Source of the DNA: Dermatophilus congolensis
GTDB taxonomy: Bacteria > Actinomycetota > Actinomycetes > Actinomycetales > Dermatophilaceae
Length of the DNA stretch: 64,000 nucleotides
NCBI GenBank assembly: GCA_030538115.1
Contig: JAUNUP010000013.1
Span: 1 to 64,000 of the forward strand
Direction: 5' to 3'
In this document: one piece after another, positions 1 through 11,990 of the stretch
Position numbering within the stretch: the first letter of the stretch is position 1
Layout of the letters: each line of letters begins with the position of its first letter
Notes under the pieces: generated by a model
Told to the model about the DNA's origin: nothing
Database searches by the model: none
The model's input: the letters and a program-made list of their open reading frames with translations, nothing else
Position numbers and translations under genes: made by a program

Positions 1-1462
1 CGGGCCCCACGCCGTGGCGGGCGTGGTCGACCCCGCCTCCGGCCTTACCCAGGTCGTGCAGCAGGGCCGCGAGCAGCAACACCTCGGGGCGACGCACGCG
101 GTCGAGCAATGCGCTCGCGTCGATGACCGTCTGCACGAGGTGGCGGTCGACTGTGTGCCGGTGCACCGGGTTGCGTTGAGGCAGGCTGTGCACCGAATCC
201 CATTGGGGGATCCACCGGCTCGTCAACCCGGCGAGAGTGAGTGATTCCCACACAACCCACAGACCCGGCCCGGAGGCGAGCAGGTCACCGAACGCCTCCC
301 GGGCCGCCGCGGGCCACGGCGTCGGCAGTGCCGCACTGTTGGAGACGAGGTTGCCGAGCGTCGCGGGCGAGAGCGCGAGCCCCGCCCGAGCCGCCGCCTC
401 CGCGGCGCGGATGGGCAGCACGGGGTCGCCGGTCACATCGACCCGCGGCCCGAGCACGACCTCGCCATCGCTGACGAACATGCCGCCGCCGAGCGGCTCG
501 AGCCGGGGTCGGCGCGGACCGGTGCGAAGAGTGCGGGCGCGCTGCGACTGCGCGGCCCGCCGCATCGTGGAGTCGAGTCCGTGGGCGAGCACCCTGGCGG
601 CCTGCGAGACGGTCACGAGCAGTCGGTCGGAGTCGGCGTGCCCGAGCAGCGAAGCCACAGCGTCCTGGTCGTTGTGGACGAGTCGATCCCGCCCTCGCCC
701 GGTCGCCACGTGCAGCGCGTCGCGCACGTCGAGCAGCGCACCGTACGCGCGGTCGACGTCACCGTGCGGACGGTCGGCGAGCCAGGCGGCGGTGAGCGCT
801 CGCAGCAGACGCATGTCCCGGAATCCGCCTCTCGCCTCCTTGAGGTCGGGTTCGAGCAGGTCGGGCAGGTCGCCGAAGCGTCGGTGCCTCTCGGTGACCG
901 CGTCGATCACCTCCGGCAGCCGCTTGCGCGCGCTGGCCCGCCAGTCGCGCGCCACCGCGGAACGCACACCCGCGACCAGCACGTCGTCCCCGGCGACGGG
1001 CACGATGTCGAGCATGCCCACCGCCGCCGCGAGATCGGCGGAGGCGACCTCGCGGCACTCCCCCAGCGACCGCGTCGAGTGGTCGAGCCGCAGACCGCCG
1101 TTCCACAGCGGATACCAGAGCGCCTCCGCCAGCTCACCCAGCGTCGCCGCCTCGTGACGCCCGTCGTGCAGCAGCACGAGGTCGAGGTCGGACAGGGGCC
1201 CGCAGTCACCACGCGCGAGACTTCCCACCGCTGCGAGCGCCAACCCATCGGGGCGGCGCCCCTGCGTGGCGCGGCGCCAGGCGTCGTGCAGGTATGCGGT
1301 GGCGGCCGAGGCCAGTGCCCGGCGTCGCACCTCGCCCGCCCTGGGGGCCGCGAACCCGCGCACGTCGACGGCTTCCGCCCGCCGCCGCAGCAATACCCGA
1401 ATCGCTTCGTCGCCTTCCACCGTGCCGGTCGCGTCGTCACGTGTACTCGCCGTCGTCAACAT
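1..1462 (-). CDS. glnD: [Protein-PII] nucleotidyltransferase GlnD, 3' part missing
   Basis: GlnD modifies and demodifies the PII protein in response to glutamine; in actinobacteria the modification is usually adenylylation of PII Tyr51. Translating this strand gives 487 in-frame codons that run off the left edge. The nucleotidyltransferase motif (GSLARGDCGPLSDLDLVLL) lies near residues 85-103, and the start of the HD hydrolase domain (HDLGK) lies just before the edge. The C-terminal ACT domains would be outside the window. The start is ATG at 1462 with AGGA about five bases upstream. It is the last visible gene of amtB-glnB-glnD, separated from glnB by a hairpin. The family call is secure; the activity class (uridylyl or adenylyl) is inferred from taxonomy. 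Confidence 0.93.
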   Translation of the reverse strand, partial: MLTTASTRDDATGTVEGDEAIRVLLRRRAEAVDVRGFAAPRAGEVRRRALASAATAYLHDAWRRATQGRRPDGLALAAVGSLARGDCGPLSDLDLVLLHDGRHEAATLGELAEALWYPLWNGGLRLDHSTRSLGECREVASADLAAAVGMLDIVPVAGDDVLVAGVRSAVARDWRASARKRLPEVIDAVTERHRRFGDLPDLLEPDLKEARGGFRDMRLLRALTAAWLADRPHGDVDRAYGALLDVRDALHVATGRGRDRLVHNDQDAVASLLGHADSDRLLVTVSQAARVLAHGLDSTMRRAAQSQRARTLRTGPRRPRLEPLGGGMFVSDGEVVLGPRVDVTGDPVLPIRAAEAAARAGLALSPATLGNLVSNSAALPTPWPAAAREAFGDLLASGPGLWVVWESLTLAGLTSRWIPQWDSVHSLPQRNPVHRHTVDRHLVQTVIDASALLDRVRRPEVLLLAALLHDLGKAGGGVDHARHGVGP

Positions 1463-1492
1463 GGTCGTCCTGCCTGTCGCATGTAAGAAGCC

Positions 1493-1521
1493 GCCGGTGC
1501 CGATGAGGGTGCGGCACCGGC
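1493..1521 (-). terminator. Hairpin between glnB and glnD
   Basis: A perfect 10-bp inverted repeat (GCCGGTGCCG / CGGCACCGGC) with a 9-nt loop follows the glnB stop. There is no long U tract, so it may only attenuate transcription into glnD or stabilise the amtB-glnB mRNA. Confidence 0.5.
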
Positions 1522-1551
1522 GACCGGGCTCAGGGCCCTTCGCCGAATGAC

Positions 1552-3215
<1,664 letters not shown>

Positions 3216-3528
3216 GCCCGCAACGATCCGGTGAGCACGTTTCGTCGGGCGGCGGCGGATGTTACGGCGATGTCAACTCAGGCGCTGCGCACGTAAACCC
3301 TGGATGAACCGGGGCCGGGCAATTCGCTCCGGACATGAGGAAGCCCCGGCCGATTGCCCGATCGGCCGGGGCTGTCACCCTTATCCCCTCACGACCACGA
3401 GCGTAGTTTCGGAGTCTGGGATAAACCTGTGCTTTACCAGCGCATTCACTCACAGTTTGGTCTGGAATCCGTGCAGCGATGAACGCCGCATGAACGCCGA
3501 CCCAACACCCGCGAACGCCCAGAGCGCC
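3216..3528. other. Intergenic region ftsY-amtB, presumed amtB promoter
   Basis: No credible coding frame was seen in these 313 bases. The only clear element is the hairpin at 3342-3373. Elements resembling a GlnR half-site are present about 50-65 bases upstream of amtB (GTAAC and GAAAC on the minus strand), but their spacing does not fit the GlnR consensus, so no operator is called. Confidence 0.5.
3342..3373 (-). terminator. Terminator downstream of ftsY
   Basis: A perfect 13-bp inverted repeat (AGCCCCGGCCGAT / ATCGGCCGGGGCT) with a 6-nt loop, about 155 bases past the ftsY stop. There is no real U tract on either side. It probably separates ftsY transcription from amtB. Confidence 0.6.
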
Positions 3529-4725
<1,197 letters not shown>

Positions 4726-4826
4726 TCCCCCAGTCTTCCAAAGCCGGAGCCGATTCGACTCCTAAGCCGCGCGGGGCACGCATGGGGCGTGCGCGTGACA
4801 CGCATCCAGAGTGGCGAGCGCGAGGC

Positions 4827-5339
4827 TCACTCGGCCCGGCGGAGATCCTCGGAGGGCGAGGGGCGCGGGGGCTCGGGACGCTGCACGTCTGCCTCGGCAC
4901 GCGACCAGCGGGTGCGGGCATCGATGACGGAGTCGGCGTTCGCCACGGGTTCGGCCAGCTCTGCGGGAGAGGCCGAGACTGCAGGAGCGGCAGGCACGAC
5001 GGGAGCCGCAGGCGCGGTCGGCTTCGCGGCCGGAGGCTCGGGCGTCCACACGACCGGGTCGGCGACCGAGGGGGCCTGCGGACGCACACGGGGCGTGACA
5101 CGCGGGGCGGCCGCCGGCTCGGAACGACGGGCGCGACCCTTGCCCCGACCGCTCGCGGCGAGACGCTCGTCGGCGGATCGCGTCGGGGTCTCGAGACGCT
5201 TGCGCTCCCTCTCCGCCTGACGGCGTGTGAATACGGTCGACGCCTTGTGGCCCGACTGTCGCGCCGGGCGAAGAACACCGACGACGATCAGGGAACCGAT
5301 GACTGCTACCACGAGCAGCCAAATCATGAGCGCGACCAT
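4827..5339 (-). CDS. Small single-pass membrane protein, unknown function
   Basis: I do not recognise this protein. It starts with a strong hydrophobic segment (MVALMIWLLVVAVIGSLIVV) and continues as a basic then Pro/Ala/Val-rich, low-complexity cytoplasmic tail of about 150 residues. This layout is typical of many actinobacterial proteins of unknown role. The frame stays open to an ATG at 5441 and another at 5408, but neither has a ribosome binding site. I prefer the ATG at 5339 that begins the membrane helix. It lies between smc and ftsY in the same direction and could be co-transcribed with them. Confidence 0.6.
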   Translation of the reverse strand: MVALMIWLLVVAVIGSLIVVGVLRPARQSGHKASTVFTRRQAERERKRLETPTRSADERLAASGRGKGRARRSEPAAAPRVTPRVRPQAPSVADPVVWTPEPPAAKPTAPAAPVVPAAPAVSASPAELAEPVANADSVIDARTRWSRAEADVQRPEPPRPSPSEDLRRAE

Positions 5340-5508
5340 GTCTTCAATGATCGGCCAGTCCAGGGCCCGGAAAGTACGCGGGAGGTCCAAATTAGGTAAC
5401 GAGTTCATAACAAAGCGAGTGTCAATGCTCCACAACGACATTCAGTGCTGTATGGCACTCGTTCAGTACGGTCGCCCGACAGAGCGTGCCGTGCTCAGCC
5501 GCAACCCG

Positions 5509-8500
5509 TCACGCCGACTCGCGGAGCCTCTGCGAGACCACCGTCGTCACTCCATCGCCGCGCATCGTCACGCCGTAGAGGGCGTCGGCGATCTCCATCG
5601 TGCGCTTCTGGTGCGTGATCACGATGAGTTGGCTGTTCTCTCGCAGCTCTTCGAAGAGCGTGATGAGGCGCCCGAGGTTGACGTCGTCGAGTGCAGCCTC
5701 GACCTCGTCCATGATGTAGAACGGGCTCGGCCTGGCCTTGAAGATCGCCACGAGCAACGCCATGGCAGTGAGCGATCGTTCTCCGCCGGAGAGCAGCGAG
5801 AGGCGCTTGATCTTCTTGCCCGGAGGCCGCGCCTCGACCTCGATGCCGGTCGTCAGCATGTCAGCGGGGTCGGTCAGGACCAGCCGCCCCTCCCCTCCGG
5901 GGAAGAGCCGCGAGAAGACGCCCTCGAATTCGCGGGCCGTGTCGGCGTAGGCCTCCTCGAACGCGCGCTCGACGCGGTCGTCGACCTCCTTGACGATGTC
6001 GAGCAGGTCGCGCTTTCCCGCGCGCAGGTCTTCGATCTGACCGGTGAGAAACGCGTGCCGTTCCTCCAACGCCGCGAACTCCTCGAGAGCGAGCGGGTTG
6101 ATGCGGCCCAGGCGCGCGAGCTTCTTCTCGCGGGTCGCCACGATCTCCTCCTGCTCCTCGCGCACGTAGGGGCGGGGTTCGAGCGGGTCACGACCGCGGC
6201 GCCTGCGGGGTGCCTCGGTCGCCTGCGCGGGCGCATCAGTGCCGTCTGGGTCTCGTTCCACCAGCACCGGCGGGATGAGTCGGTCAGGCCCGAACTCGTC
6301 GACGAGCACGTCTGCGGTGATACCGAACTCGTCCATCGCCCTGGTTTGCAGTGCTTCGATGCGCAGACGGAGTTCGGCGCGGGCCACCTCGTCGCGATGG
6401 GCGGCGTCGGTCAGTGTGCGCAGTTCTTCGCTGGCCTCGTCGAGCCGGGCGCGCAGAGCCGTGATCGCCGCCTCGACCTGGGAGCGTTCGGCCTGCACCT
6501 CGGTGCGGGCGGCCGTGGCCACGGCGATCGAGGCATCCACACGGGTCGCAGCGCGCCGGGCGGCCTGCTGCACGGTGCGCGCAAGTTCGAGCCGGGAGGC
6601 GAGCACGACGCGGCGGCGCCCGGCCGCCTCTCGGGCACGCTCTTCGGAGGTGGCCGCGGCCTCGAGGCTGTCGGCCCGCCCGGAGATGCCGCGCAGGCGC
6701 TCTTCGGCCGTGCGGGTCGCGAGCAGCGCCGCCGTCTCTGCGGCGCGGGCCGAAGTGGCGGCCGTTTCGAGGCGAGCCAGTTCGTCGCCCGAGGGCTCGT
6801 CGCCCGCGTCGTCGCCCACCTCCTCGGCTGCGGCGAGACGCTCGCGCAGCTCCTGCAGCTCGGCCCGGTCGACACCGAGGCCCTGTTCGGCTGCGGCGAT
6901 GGACGATTCGGCCTTCTCCGCACGCACCTTCGCAGCGCGAAGCGTGGCACCGAGCTCCCCGAGTTTCTCCGCGAGGGCGGCCATCGACGCATCGGAGGCG
7001 TGCAGGTCGTTCAGCGCCGCGTCGCGTGCGGCCGTGGCCGCGTCGAGGCGTTCGCGAGCGGCGACGGAGGCGAACCGGGTCCGGTCGAGTCGCGTGCCCG
7101 CCTCCGTCTCGACGGCAGCAGCCTCGTCGCGGGCGGCCTGCACCTCGATGAGGCTCGGGCCCTCTCCGCTGCCACCGCGCACGAGCCCAGGTGTGAACAC
7201 ATCACCCGCCCGCGTCACGGCCGTCACCGGGGTTCCGGTGCGGCCCGCACGCACTGCGGCCTGCACGAACGCCATCGCCTCGTCGTCATCGGCGACCAGC
7301 GCGACCCCTGCGAGCAGGTGCTCGATCACGGGCCGTAGGTCGTCGGCGCAGCGCACGACGTCGGCCGCCCAGACGGCTCCGGCGGGCAGGAGAACATCGT
7401 CGAGCCGGGTCGGAGGAGCGGGGAGATCAGGTTGTGCGACAACGAGACTCGCGCGCCCGGCGTCGGCGGCGCGCAGGTGGGCGAGCCCGGCGCGAAGGGC
7501 GTCGAGGCTGCCGTAGGCCACGGCCTCCGCAGCTGAGCCGAGCGCCGCTGCGACGGGCGCCTCCCACCCCGTCTCCACTGTGAGCAGCGACGCCATGGTT
7601 CCGGAGGCGGGCGGAGCGTCCTCGGCGAGCAACACCTGCGCACCCCCGCCGCTACGCAGACCCATCTCCAGGGCTTCGCGGCGAGCGCGGGCCTGGTCGC
7701 GTTCGGATTCCGCCTCCCGCGCGGTGGCCTGCAGTTCGTCGACGGCAGACGCGGCCTCCTCGAACTCGGCCTCGGCGGCCTCGAATGCCTCGTCGAGGCC
7801 GGCCTCGCCGTCCTCGTTGTCGGCCAGCCCCGCCTCCAGCGTCACGAAGTCGCGTTCGGCCTTCGCCGCAGCCGCGCGGCTCGAATCGAGTTCGGTTCGC
7901 GTGCGGGCCAACTGCGATTCGATCGCCTCGATGCGACTCTCCTTGGCCGCGACCTGGCCGGCCAGCCGCGCGAGCCCTTCGCGCCGATCGGCCGCAGCGC
8001 GCGCGAGCACGCTCACCCGCTCGCGCTCGGCTGTGTGCGCCTCTTCGGCCTCCCCGCGTGTGGCGCGAGCAGAGGCCAGTTCGTCGGTGTGTTTCGTGAC
8101 GTCGGCGCGCAGCCCCTCTTCCTGTGCCCGGGCGCGGGCCGCCTCCTCACGAAGGGTCTGCGGGTCGCGGCCGGTGCGAGCGCGGGTCTGGGCCTCCATC
8201 GACTCCACCGAGCGCGCCCGTTCTGCCGCGAGGCGCCCGGTGGCGGTGAAGCGGTCGCGAAGGGCCACGAGGTCGAAGACCACCTGACCGGCGCGCTCCA
8301 CGGCCTCACCCATCGAACCGCCCCGCTCGGTGGCGGCGGCGAGTTCGCCTCGTACCGAGGCGATCCGGGCCTCGACCTCGGAGACGCGGCGGCGCAGGGC
8401 CGAGTCGTCGGTTTCTTCCTGAGTGAGGGTGGCCTGGCGCTGCACGAGATCGTCGGCGAGGATGCGCAGCCGCGCGTCACGCAGCTCCGCCTGCCAGGTG

Positions 8501-9147
8501 GCAGCCTTGCGGGCGGTCTCAGCCTGCCGGCCGAGCGGGCCGAGCTGGCGCCGCACCTCGGTCGCGAGGTCGACGAGGCGCGTGAGGTTGCCCTCCATCG
8601 CCTCAAGCTTGCGCAGCGCCTTCTCCTTGCGCTTGCGGTGCTTGAGTACGCCGGCGGCCTCCTCGATGAGGCCGCGCCGCTCGATCGGAGTCGAGCGCAG
8701 CACGGTGTCGAGCTGCCCCTGCCCCACGATGACGTGCATCTCTTTGCCGATGCCGGAGTCGGAGAGCAGCTCCTGCACGTCGAGCAGACGGCAGGCGGTG
8801 CCGTTGATCGAGTACTCCGAACTACCCGAACGGAACATCGTGCGCGAGATCGTCACTTCGGAGTAGTCGATCGGCAGGGCACCGTCGTGGTTGTCGATCG
8901 TCATCGTCACCTGGGCGCGGCCGAGCGGCGGACGCCCGGGGGTGCCGGCGAAGATGACGTCCTCCATCTTTCCGCCGCGCAGCGACTTGGCGCCCTGCTC
9001 CCCCATCACCCAGGCGAGCGCATCGACGACGTTCGACTTGCCCGACCCGTTCGGCCCGACCACACACGTGATGCCCGGCTCGAGGGTGAACGACGTCGCG
9101 GAGGCGAACGACTTGAAGCCGCGCAGGGTCAGGTTCGCGACGTACAA
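5509..9147 (-). CDS. smc: Chromosome segregation ATPase SMC
   Basis: A 1212-residue structural-maintenance-of-chromosomes protein that works with ScpA/ScpB to compact and segregate the chromosome. The N-terminal Walker A (GPNGSGKSN) lies near residues 32-40. Two long Ala/Glu/Arg-rich coiled-coil arms flank a central hinge around residues 500-650. The C-terminal ABC signature LSGGERSLTAMALL and Walker B PFYIMDEVEAALDD are intact. The start is an unusual TTG at 9147, supported by GAGGAG eight bases upstream and by the conserved N-terminus (YVANLTLRGFKSF). It lies upstream of ftsY as usual, but its normal upstream partners are displaced. Confidence 0.98.
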   Translation of the reverse strand: MYVANLTLRGFKSFASATSFTLEPGITCVVGPNGSGKSNVVDALAWVMGEQGAKSLRGGKMEDVIFAGTPGRPPLGRAQVTMTIDNHDGALPIDYSEVTISRTMFRSGSSEYSINGTACRLLDVQELLSDSGIGKEMHVIVGQGQLDTVLRSTPIERRGLIEEAAGVLKHRKRKEKALRKLEAMEGNLTRLVDLATEVRRQLGPLGRQAETARKAATWQAELRDARLRILADDLVQRQATLTQEETDDSALRRRVSEVEARIASVRGELAAATERGGSMGEAVERAGQVVFDLVALRDRFTATGRLAAERARSVESMEAQTRARTGRDPQTLREEAARARAQEEGLRADVTKHTDELASARATRGEAEEAHTAERERVSVLARAAADRREGLARLAGQVAAKESRIEAIESQLARTRTELDSSRAAAAKAERDFVTLEAGLADNEDGEAGLDEAFEAAEAEFEEAASAVDELQATAREAESERDQARARREALEMGLRSGGGAQVLLAEDAPPASGTMASLLTVETGWEAPVAAALGSAAEAVAYGSLDALRAGLAHLRAADAGRASLVVAQPDLPAPPTRLDDVLLPAGAVWAADVVRCADDLRPVIEHLLAGVALVADDDEAMAFVQAAVRAGRTGTPVTAVTRAGDVFTPGLVRGGSGEGPSLIEVQAARDEAAAVETEAGTRLDRTRFASVAARERLDAATAARDAALNDLHASDASMAALAEKLGELGATLRAAKVRAEKAESSIAAAEQGLGVDRAELQELRERLAAAEEVGDDAGDEPSGDELARLETAATSARAAETAALLATRTAEERLRGISGRADSLEAAATSEERAREAAGRRRVVLASRLELARTVQQAARRAATRVDASIAVATAARTEVQAERSQVEAAITALRARLDEASEELRTLTDAAHRDEVARAELRLRIEALQTRAMDEFGITADVLVDEFGPDRLIPPVLVERDPDGTDAPAQATEAPRRRRGRDPLEPRPYVREEQEEIVATREKKLARLGRINPLALEEFAALEERHAFLTGQIEDLRAGKRDLLDIVKEVDDRVERAFEEAYADTAREFEGVFSRLFPGGEGRLVLTDPADMLTTGIEVEARPPGKKIKRLSLLSGGERSLTAMALLVAIFKARPSPFYIMDEVEAALDDVNLGRLITLFEELRENSQLIVITHQKRTMEIADALYGVTMRGDGVTTVVSQRLRESA

Positions 9148-9358
9148 AGGGGGCGCTCCTCGGGCTCCTCGGCCCTGCGGGGTTCCGCGGGCTGCGTGGC
9201 TGTCTTCCGCACTGTATCCACGTGCTCACGCTCGGCAGCGGAGGCGCGTCCGCCCACAACACGCGCGGGATATCCCGACGTGAACACATCTGCCCCGCCG
9301 AGGGGCCCGTACGCGTTTAAGGTGAGACGACACGTTCATCGCCCTGTTAGGGGGAAGC

Positions 9359-10210
9359 ATGACTCGCCGTATTTCCGTTCGGGCCGCCGCGGTCCTATTC
9401 GCTGTGCCTCTCGCTCTGAGCGCGTGCGGCGGAGGCAATTCGGGCAACAACGCCACGACGGGCGCACCCGAGACGGTCGCCACGTCCAGCGCGCCGGCCG
9501 CGTCCGGCCCGTTCAACACTGCGCCAGGTGCAGAGGTCGACAAGACGACCTTCGTCCAGGAGACGATGAAGGCGACCACCGACAAGGGCACGTACGCCAT
9601 GGAGGCCGACACGAGCGCCGGCGGTCAGGCCATGCAGATGACGGGCTCGGTCGACGCCAAAGACGCGGCGAACCCCAAGATGACGATGAAGATGACGCTC
9701 GGCGCGCAGACGCTCGACTTCCTCATCGTCGACAAGTCCGCCTACATGCAGCTGCCGGGCGTCGCGGGCGGCAAGTACATCAAGATGGCGCTCGAAGACC
9801 TGTTCAAGGCCGGAGGCGGCACAGGCGACTTCGAGAAGATGCTGAACCCGCAGGGCCAGCTCGCCGCCCAGTCCGCCGCCATCGAGAAGGTCACGTACGT
9901 CGGCGAAGAGGCCGTCGACGGCGAGACCCTGTACCACTACACCGTCGTCGTCGACCCGCAGAAGGCGCTGGAGGCAGCCGGCCAGACCGCGATCCCGACC
10001 GACGCCGCCACAGCGATTCCGGAGAAGCTCGAGTACCAGTACTACCTCGACTCCGAGAAGCTCGCCCGCCGCATCAAGATCGACGACCCGAGCATGAGCG
10101 TCGACATGCGGATGAAGGACTACGGCAAGCCGGTGACGATCACGGCCCCGCCGACCAGCCAGGTCACCACGCTGCCGGGCCTGCCCGGCGCCGGCACGGC
10201 CACCCCGTGA
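9359..10210 (+). CDS. Secreted lipoprotein, LppX/LprAFG-like
   Basis: A 283-residue lipoprotein. A basic n-region (TRRIS), a hydrophobic core and the lipobox LSAC put the lipidated cysteine at residue 22, followed by a Gly/Ser/Thr/Asn linker. The mature domain consists of alternating beta strands with a repeated pattern of Met/Thr-rich strands (TGSVDAKDAANPKMTMKMTL), similar in layout to the LolA-like LppX/LprG lipid-binding lipoproteins of Actinobacteria. That assignment is by overall pattern, not by a diagnostic motif. Start ATG at 9359 follows AGGGGGAAGC. It is transcribed alone, divergent from smc and closed by a strong terminator. Confidence 0.75.
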   Translation: MTRRISVRAAAVLFAVPLALSACGGGNSGNNATTGAPETVATSSAPAASGPFNTAPGAEVDKTTFVQETMKATTDKGTYAMEADTSAGGQAMQMTGSVDAKDAANPKMTMKMTLGAQTLDFLIVDKSAYMQLPGVAGGKYIKMALEDLFKAGGGTGDFEKMLNPQGQLAAQSAAIEKVTYVGEEAVDGETLYHYTVVVDPQKALEAAGQTAIPTDAATAIPEKLEYQYYLDSEKLARRIKIDDPSMSVDMRMKDYGKPVTITAPPTSQVTTLPGLPGAGTATP

Positions 10211-10234
10211 CCTCGCTCGCCTGAGGGAGCACCA

Positions 10235-10288
10235 AGCACGCTGGAGGGCCGGAACGCACACGATGCGGTTCCGGCCCTCCAGCGTGCT
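10235..10288 (+). terminator. Very strong hairpin terminator
   Basis: A perfect 21-bp inverted repeat (arms 10235-10255 and 10268-10288, beginning AGCACGCTGGAGG) with a 12-nt loop. It lies between the convergent lipoprotein gene and acyP and can serve both. The stem is unusually long for a simple terminator. Confidence 0.8.
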
Positions 10289-10333
10289 CTGGGTGCTTCG
10301 GGCGCTTCGGGTGTCTTGGGTGCCCTGGGTGCG
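10289..10333. repeat. Five imperfect 9-bp tandem repeats
   Basis: Directly after the terminator stem come five units: CTGGGTGCT, TCGGGCGCT, TCGGGTGTC, TTGGGTGCC and CTGGGTGCG. They sit in the short space between two convergent genes and are not translated. They could be a slippage-prone minisatellite. Confidence 0.7.
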
Positions 10334-10344
10334 CGGAGTCAGTG

Positions 10345-10662
10345 TTAGAGCTCTCTGAATCCGACTAGGTCGGTTCTCGGCGTGCCCCATTGGGTGACGA
10401 CGTGACGTACGCGCCCGGGCCGCCGGTGGCTGCTCACCTTCTCGGTGAGCATTTCCCCGAGCCGCTCCACTGCCTCCCGCTCCCCCTGCGCGCAGACCTC
10501 GACGCGACGGTCGTCGAGGTTGCGAGCGAATCCGACGAGGCCGAGTTCGAGACCCTTGCTCTTGACCCACCACCGGAAACCCACACCCTGCACGGTGCCC
10601 GTGACGAAAAATGTGGCCTTGGCCGGGGCGCCGGAATCCGGCTGCAGGGGTTGTTCACTCAT
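10345..10662 (-). CDS. acyP: Acylphosphatase
   Basis: A 105-residue acylphosphatase that hydrolyses the carboxyl-phosphate bond of acyl phosphates in the cytoplasm. The diagnostic motif TGTVQGVGFRWW contains the substrate-binding arginine, and GFARNLDDRRVEV contains the catalytic asparagine. A GTG three codons upstream is also possible, but the ATG at 10662 has better spacing from GGGAGG. acyP normally sits between mutM and smc in Actinobacteria. Here the lipoprotein separates it from smc and a 3.8-kb accessory stretch separates it from mutM. Confidence 0.95.
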   Translation of the reverse strand: MSEQPLQPDSGAPAKATFFVTGTVQGVGFRWWVKSKGLELGLVGFARNLDDRRVEVCAQGEREAVERLGEMLTEKVSSHRRPGRVRHVVTQWGTPRTDLVGFREL

Positions 10663-10926
10663 GGCGCCCACCCTCCCTCGGCGGCTTCGGCCGCGGCAAA
10701 CTCACCCCCTGGGGGTCACTGTCTGCACAGTCGGAGCGGATCGGGCAGACTGGGGGTGATCGCAATCGCTGCCGATGGCGGGTCCTCGGGGGAGGCCACA
10801 GACGCCGGGCTCTGGCGTATTGCACCGAATCCAACGATCCGCGAACAGTTCTCGACTTGATTGTGGCGATCTGCGGTCGATGGGAACTCGGAGCTCGCCT
10901 GGCGGGCGCGCCGTACAGGAGGAAGT

Positions 10927-11931
10927 GTGACCGGACGCCACAGAGCCGCACCCAGCGCCAGCTCGCGCCTGCGCATGTGGTCGGCCGCGACGGTGGGTGC
11001 CGGGCTGCTCGCCCTCGGGGTGGCCACGCAGGTCGACGGGTCTCCCCTCGAGATCTCCCCCACCTCAGCGCCGACGACGCCCGCCCCTTCTGTCGATACC
11101 GCCGCCGCTGCACCCGCTCCGTCCACGTCGCCCTCTGCTGCCCCTGCCAAGGCCAAGGCTGTTCCGCTGATCGCGGGCTGGCGCGGGGAGGCGGCTGTCG
11201 AACTGGGTGGCACCCTGACGGTGCGCGGTACGACCTCCCGACCGGTCGGTGTCGTGCGCATCGAACAGCGCGTGAACCGCGCATGGAAACTCGTGAAGAC
11301 CGTCCCAGTCGCCGAACCGACCTCCGGCACCTCCGCTCGCGGCACGTGGCGCACCACGATCACGGCACCGAAGACCCCGTCGTTCCAGAGCTATCGGGCG
11401 GTCTGGGTGCACGGCCGCACCACCCTCGGCACAGTGGCGCTTCCCCAGGTCGACGTACACCGGCTGCACACCTATGTCGTGTCGACGCGCGGAAAGCTCA
11501 CCAGCAAGGTCGACGATTTCGCCAAGGCCGCGGCCGCGATCTACGCCGACGACCGGGGCTGGAAGAAGGGTCATCACAGGTTCGAGCGCGTGAACAGGGG
11601 CGGCGACTTCACGCTCGTGCTCAGCGAGGCCGCGAAGGTGCCGAGTTTCGACAGCCGCTGCAGCGTTCACTACAGCTGCCGCTCGGGCCGAAACGTGATC
11701 ATCAACGAGAAGAACTGGCTGAACAAGACGAGCGGCTTCGTCGGCGACCTCGCCACGTACCGCGACATGGTGATCAACCACGAGACCGGCCACTGGCTCG
11801 GCATGGGCCACCTCTACTGCGCGGGCAAGGGCCGCCAGGCACCGGTGATGCAACAGCAGTCGAAGGGCATGCAAGGCTGCAAGGCCAACGGCTGGCCCAC
11901 CGCCCCGGAGATCAAGGCTGTCGCCCGCTGA
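10927..11931 (+). CDS. Secreted DUF3152 protein with a metzincin-type zinc motif
   Basis: A 334-residue exported protein. After GTG at 10927 (AGGAGG four bases upstream) there is one hydrophobic segment near residues 18-34, then a Pro/Ala/Ser/Thr-rich linker and a small beta-rich domain. The C-terminal half matches DUF3152 by pattern. It carries HETGHWLGMGH, which fits the HExxHxxGxxH zinc site of metzincin proteases, followed by VMQQQSKGMQGC. Four or more cysteines in this half may form disulphides. A longer reading frame begins at 10861 but has no ribosome binding site. Protease activity is an inference from the motif; the family is uncharacterised. Confidence 0.85.
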   Translation: MTGRHRAAPSASSRLRMWSAATVGAGLLALGVATQVDGSPLEISPTSAPTTPAPSVDTAAAAPAPSTSPSAAPAKAKAVPLIAGWRGEAAVELGGTLTVRGTTSRPVGVVRIEQRVNRAWKLVKTVPVAEPTSGTSARGTWRTTITAPKTPSFQSYRAVWVHGRTTLGTVALPQVDVHRLHTYVVSTRGKLTSKVDDFAKAAAAIYADDRGWKKGHHRFERVNRGGDFTLVLSEAAKVPSFDSRCSVHYSCRSGRNVIINEKNWLNKTSGFVGDLATYRDMVINHETGHWLGMGHLYCAGKGRQAPVMQQQSKGMQGCKANGWPTAPEIKAVAR

Positions 11932-11990
11932 GCCGTCATGGCCCCGGAGAACAACCGTCCCTCGCGCAGGCTCGCGGCAGTGTCGCGCTT

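Noticed and set aside
3216..3260. Possible GlnR site upstream of amtB
   Set aside because: GTAAC and GAAAC elements are present but their spacing (18 bases) does not match the GlnR consensus.
4776..4792. Hairpin GCACGC/GCGTGC after the small membrane protein gene
   Set aside because: The stem has only six pairs and no U tract, too weak to call a terminator in GC-rich DNA.
5397..5425. TTGACA upstream of the small membrane protein as a promoter
   Set aside because: A good -35 hexamer is present but no acceptable -10 lies 16-18 bases downstream.
5227..7338. A 703-codon open frame opposite smc
   Set aside because: Antisense to the smc coiled coil; the Arg/Gly/Leu-rich translation has no domain. 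Smc motifs and codon pattern settle the true strand.
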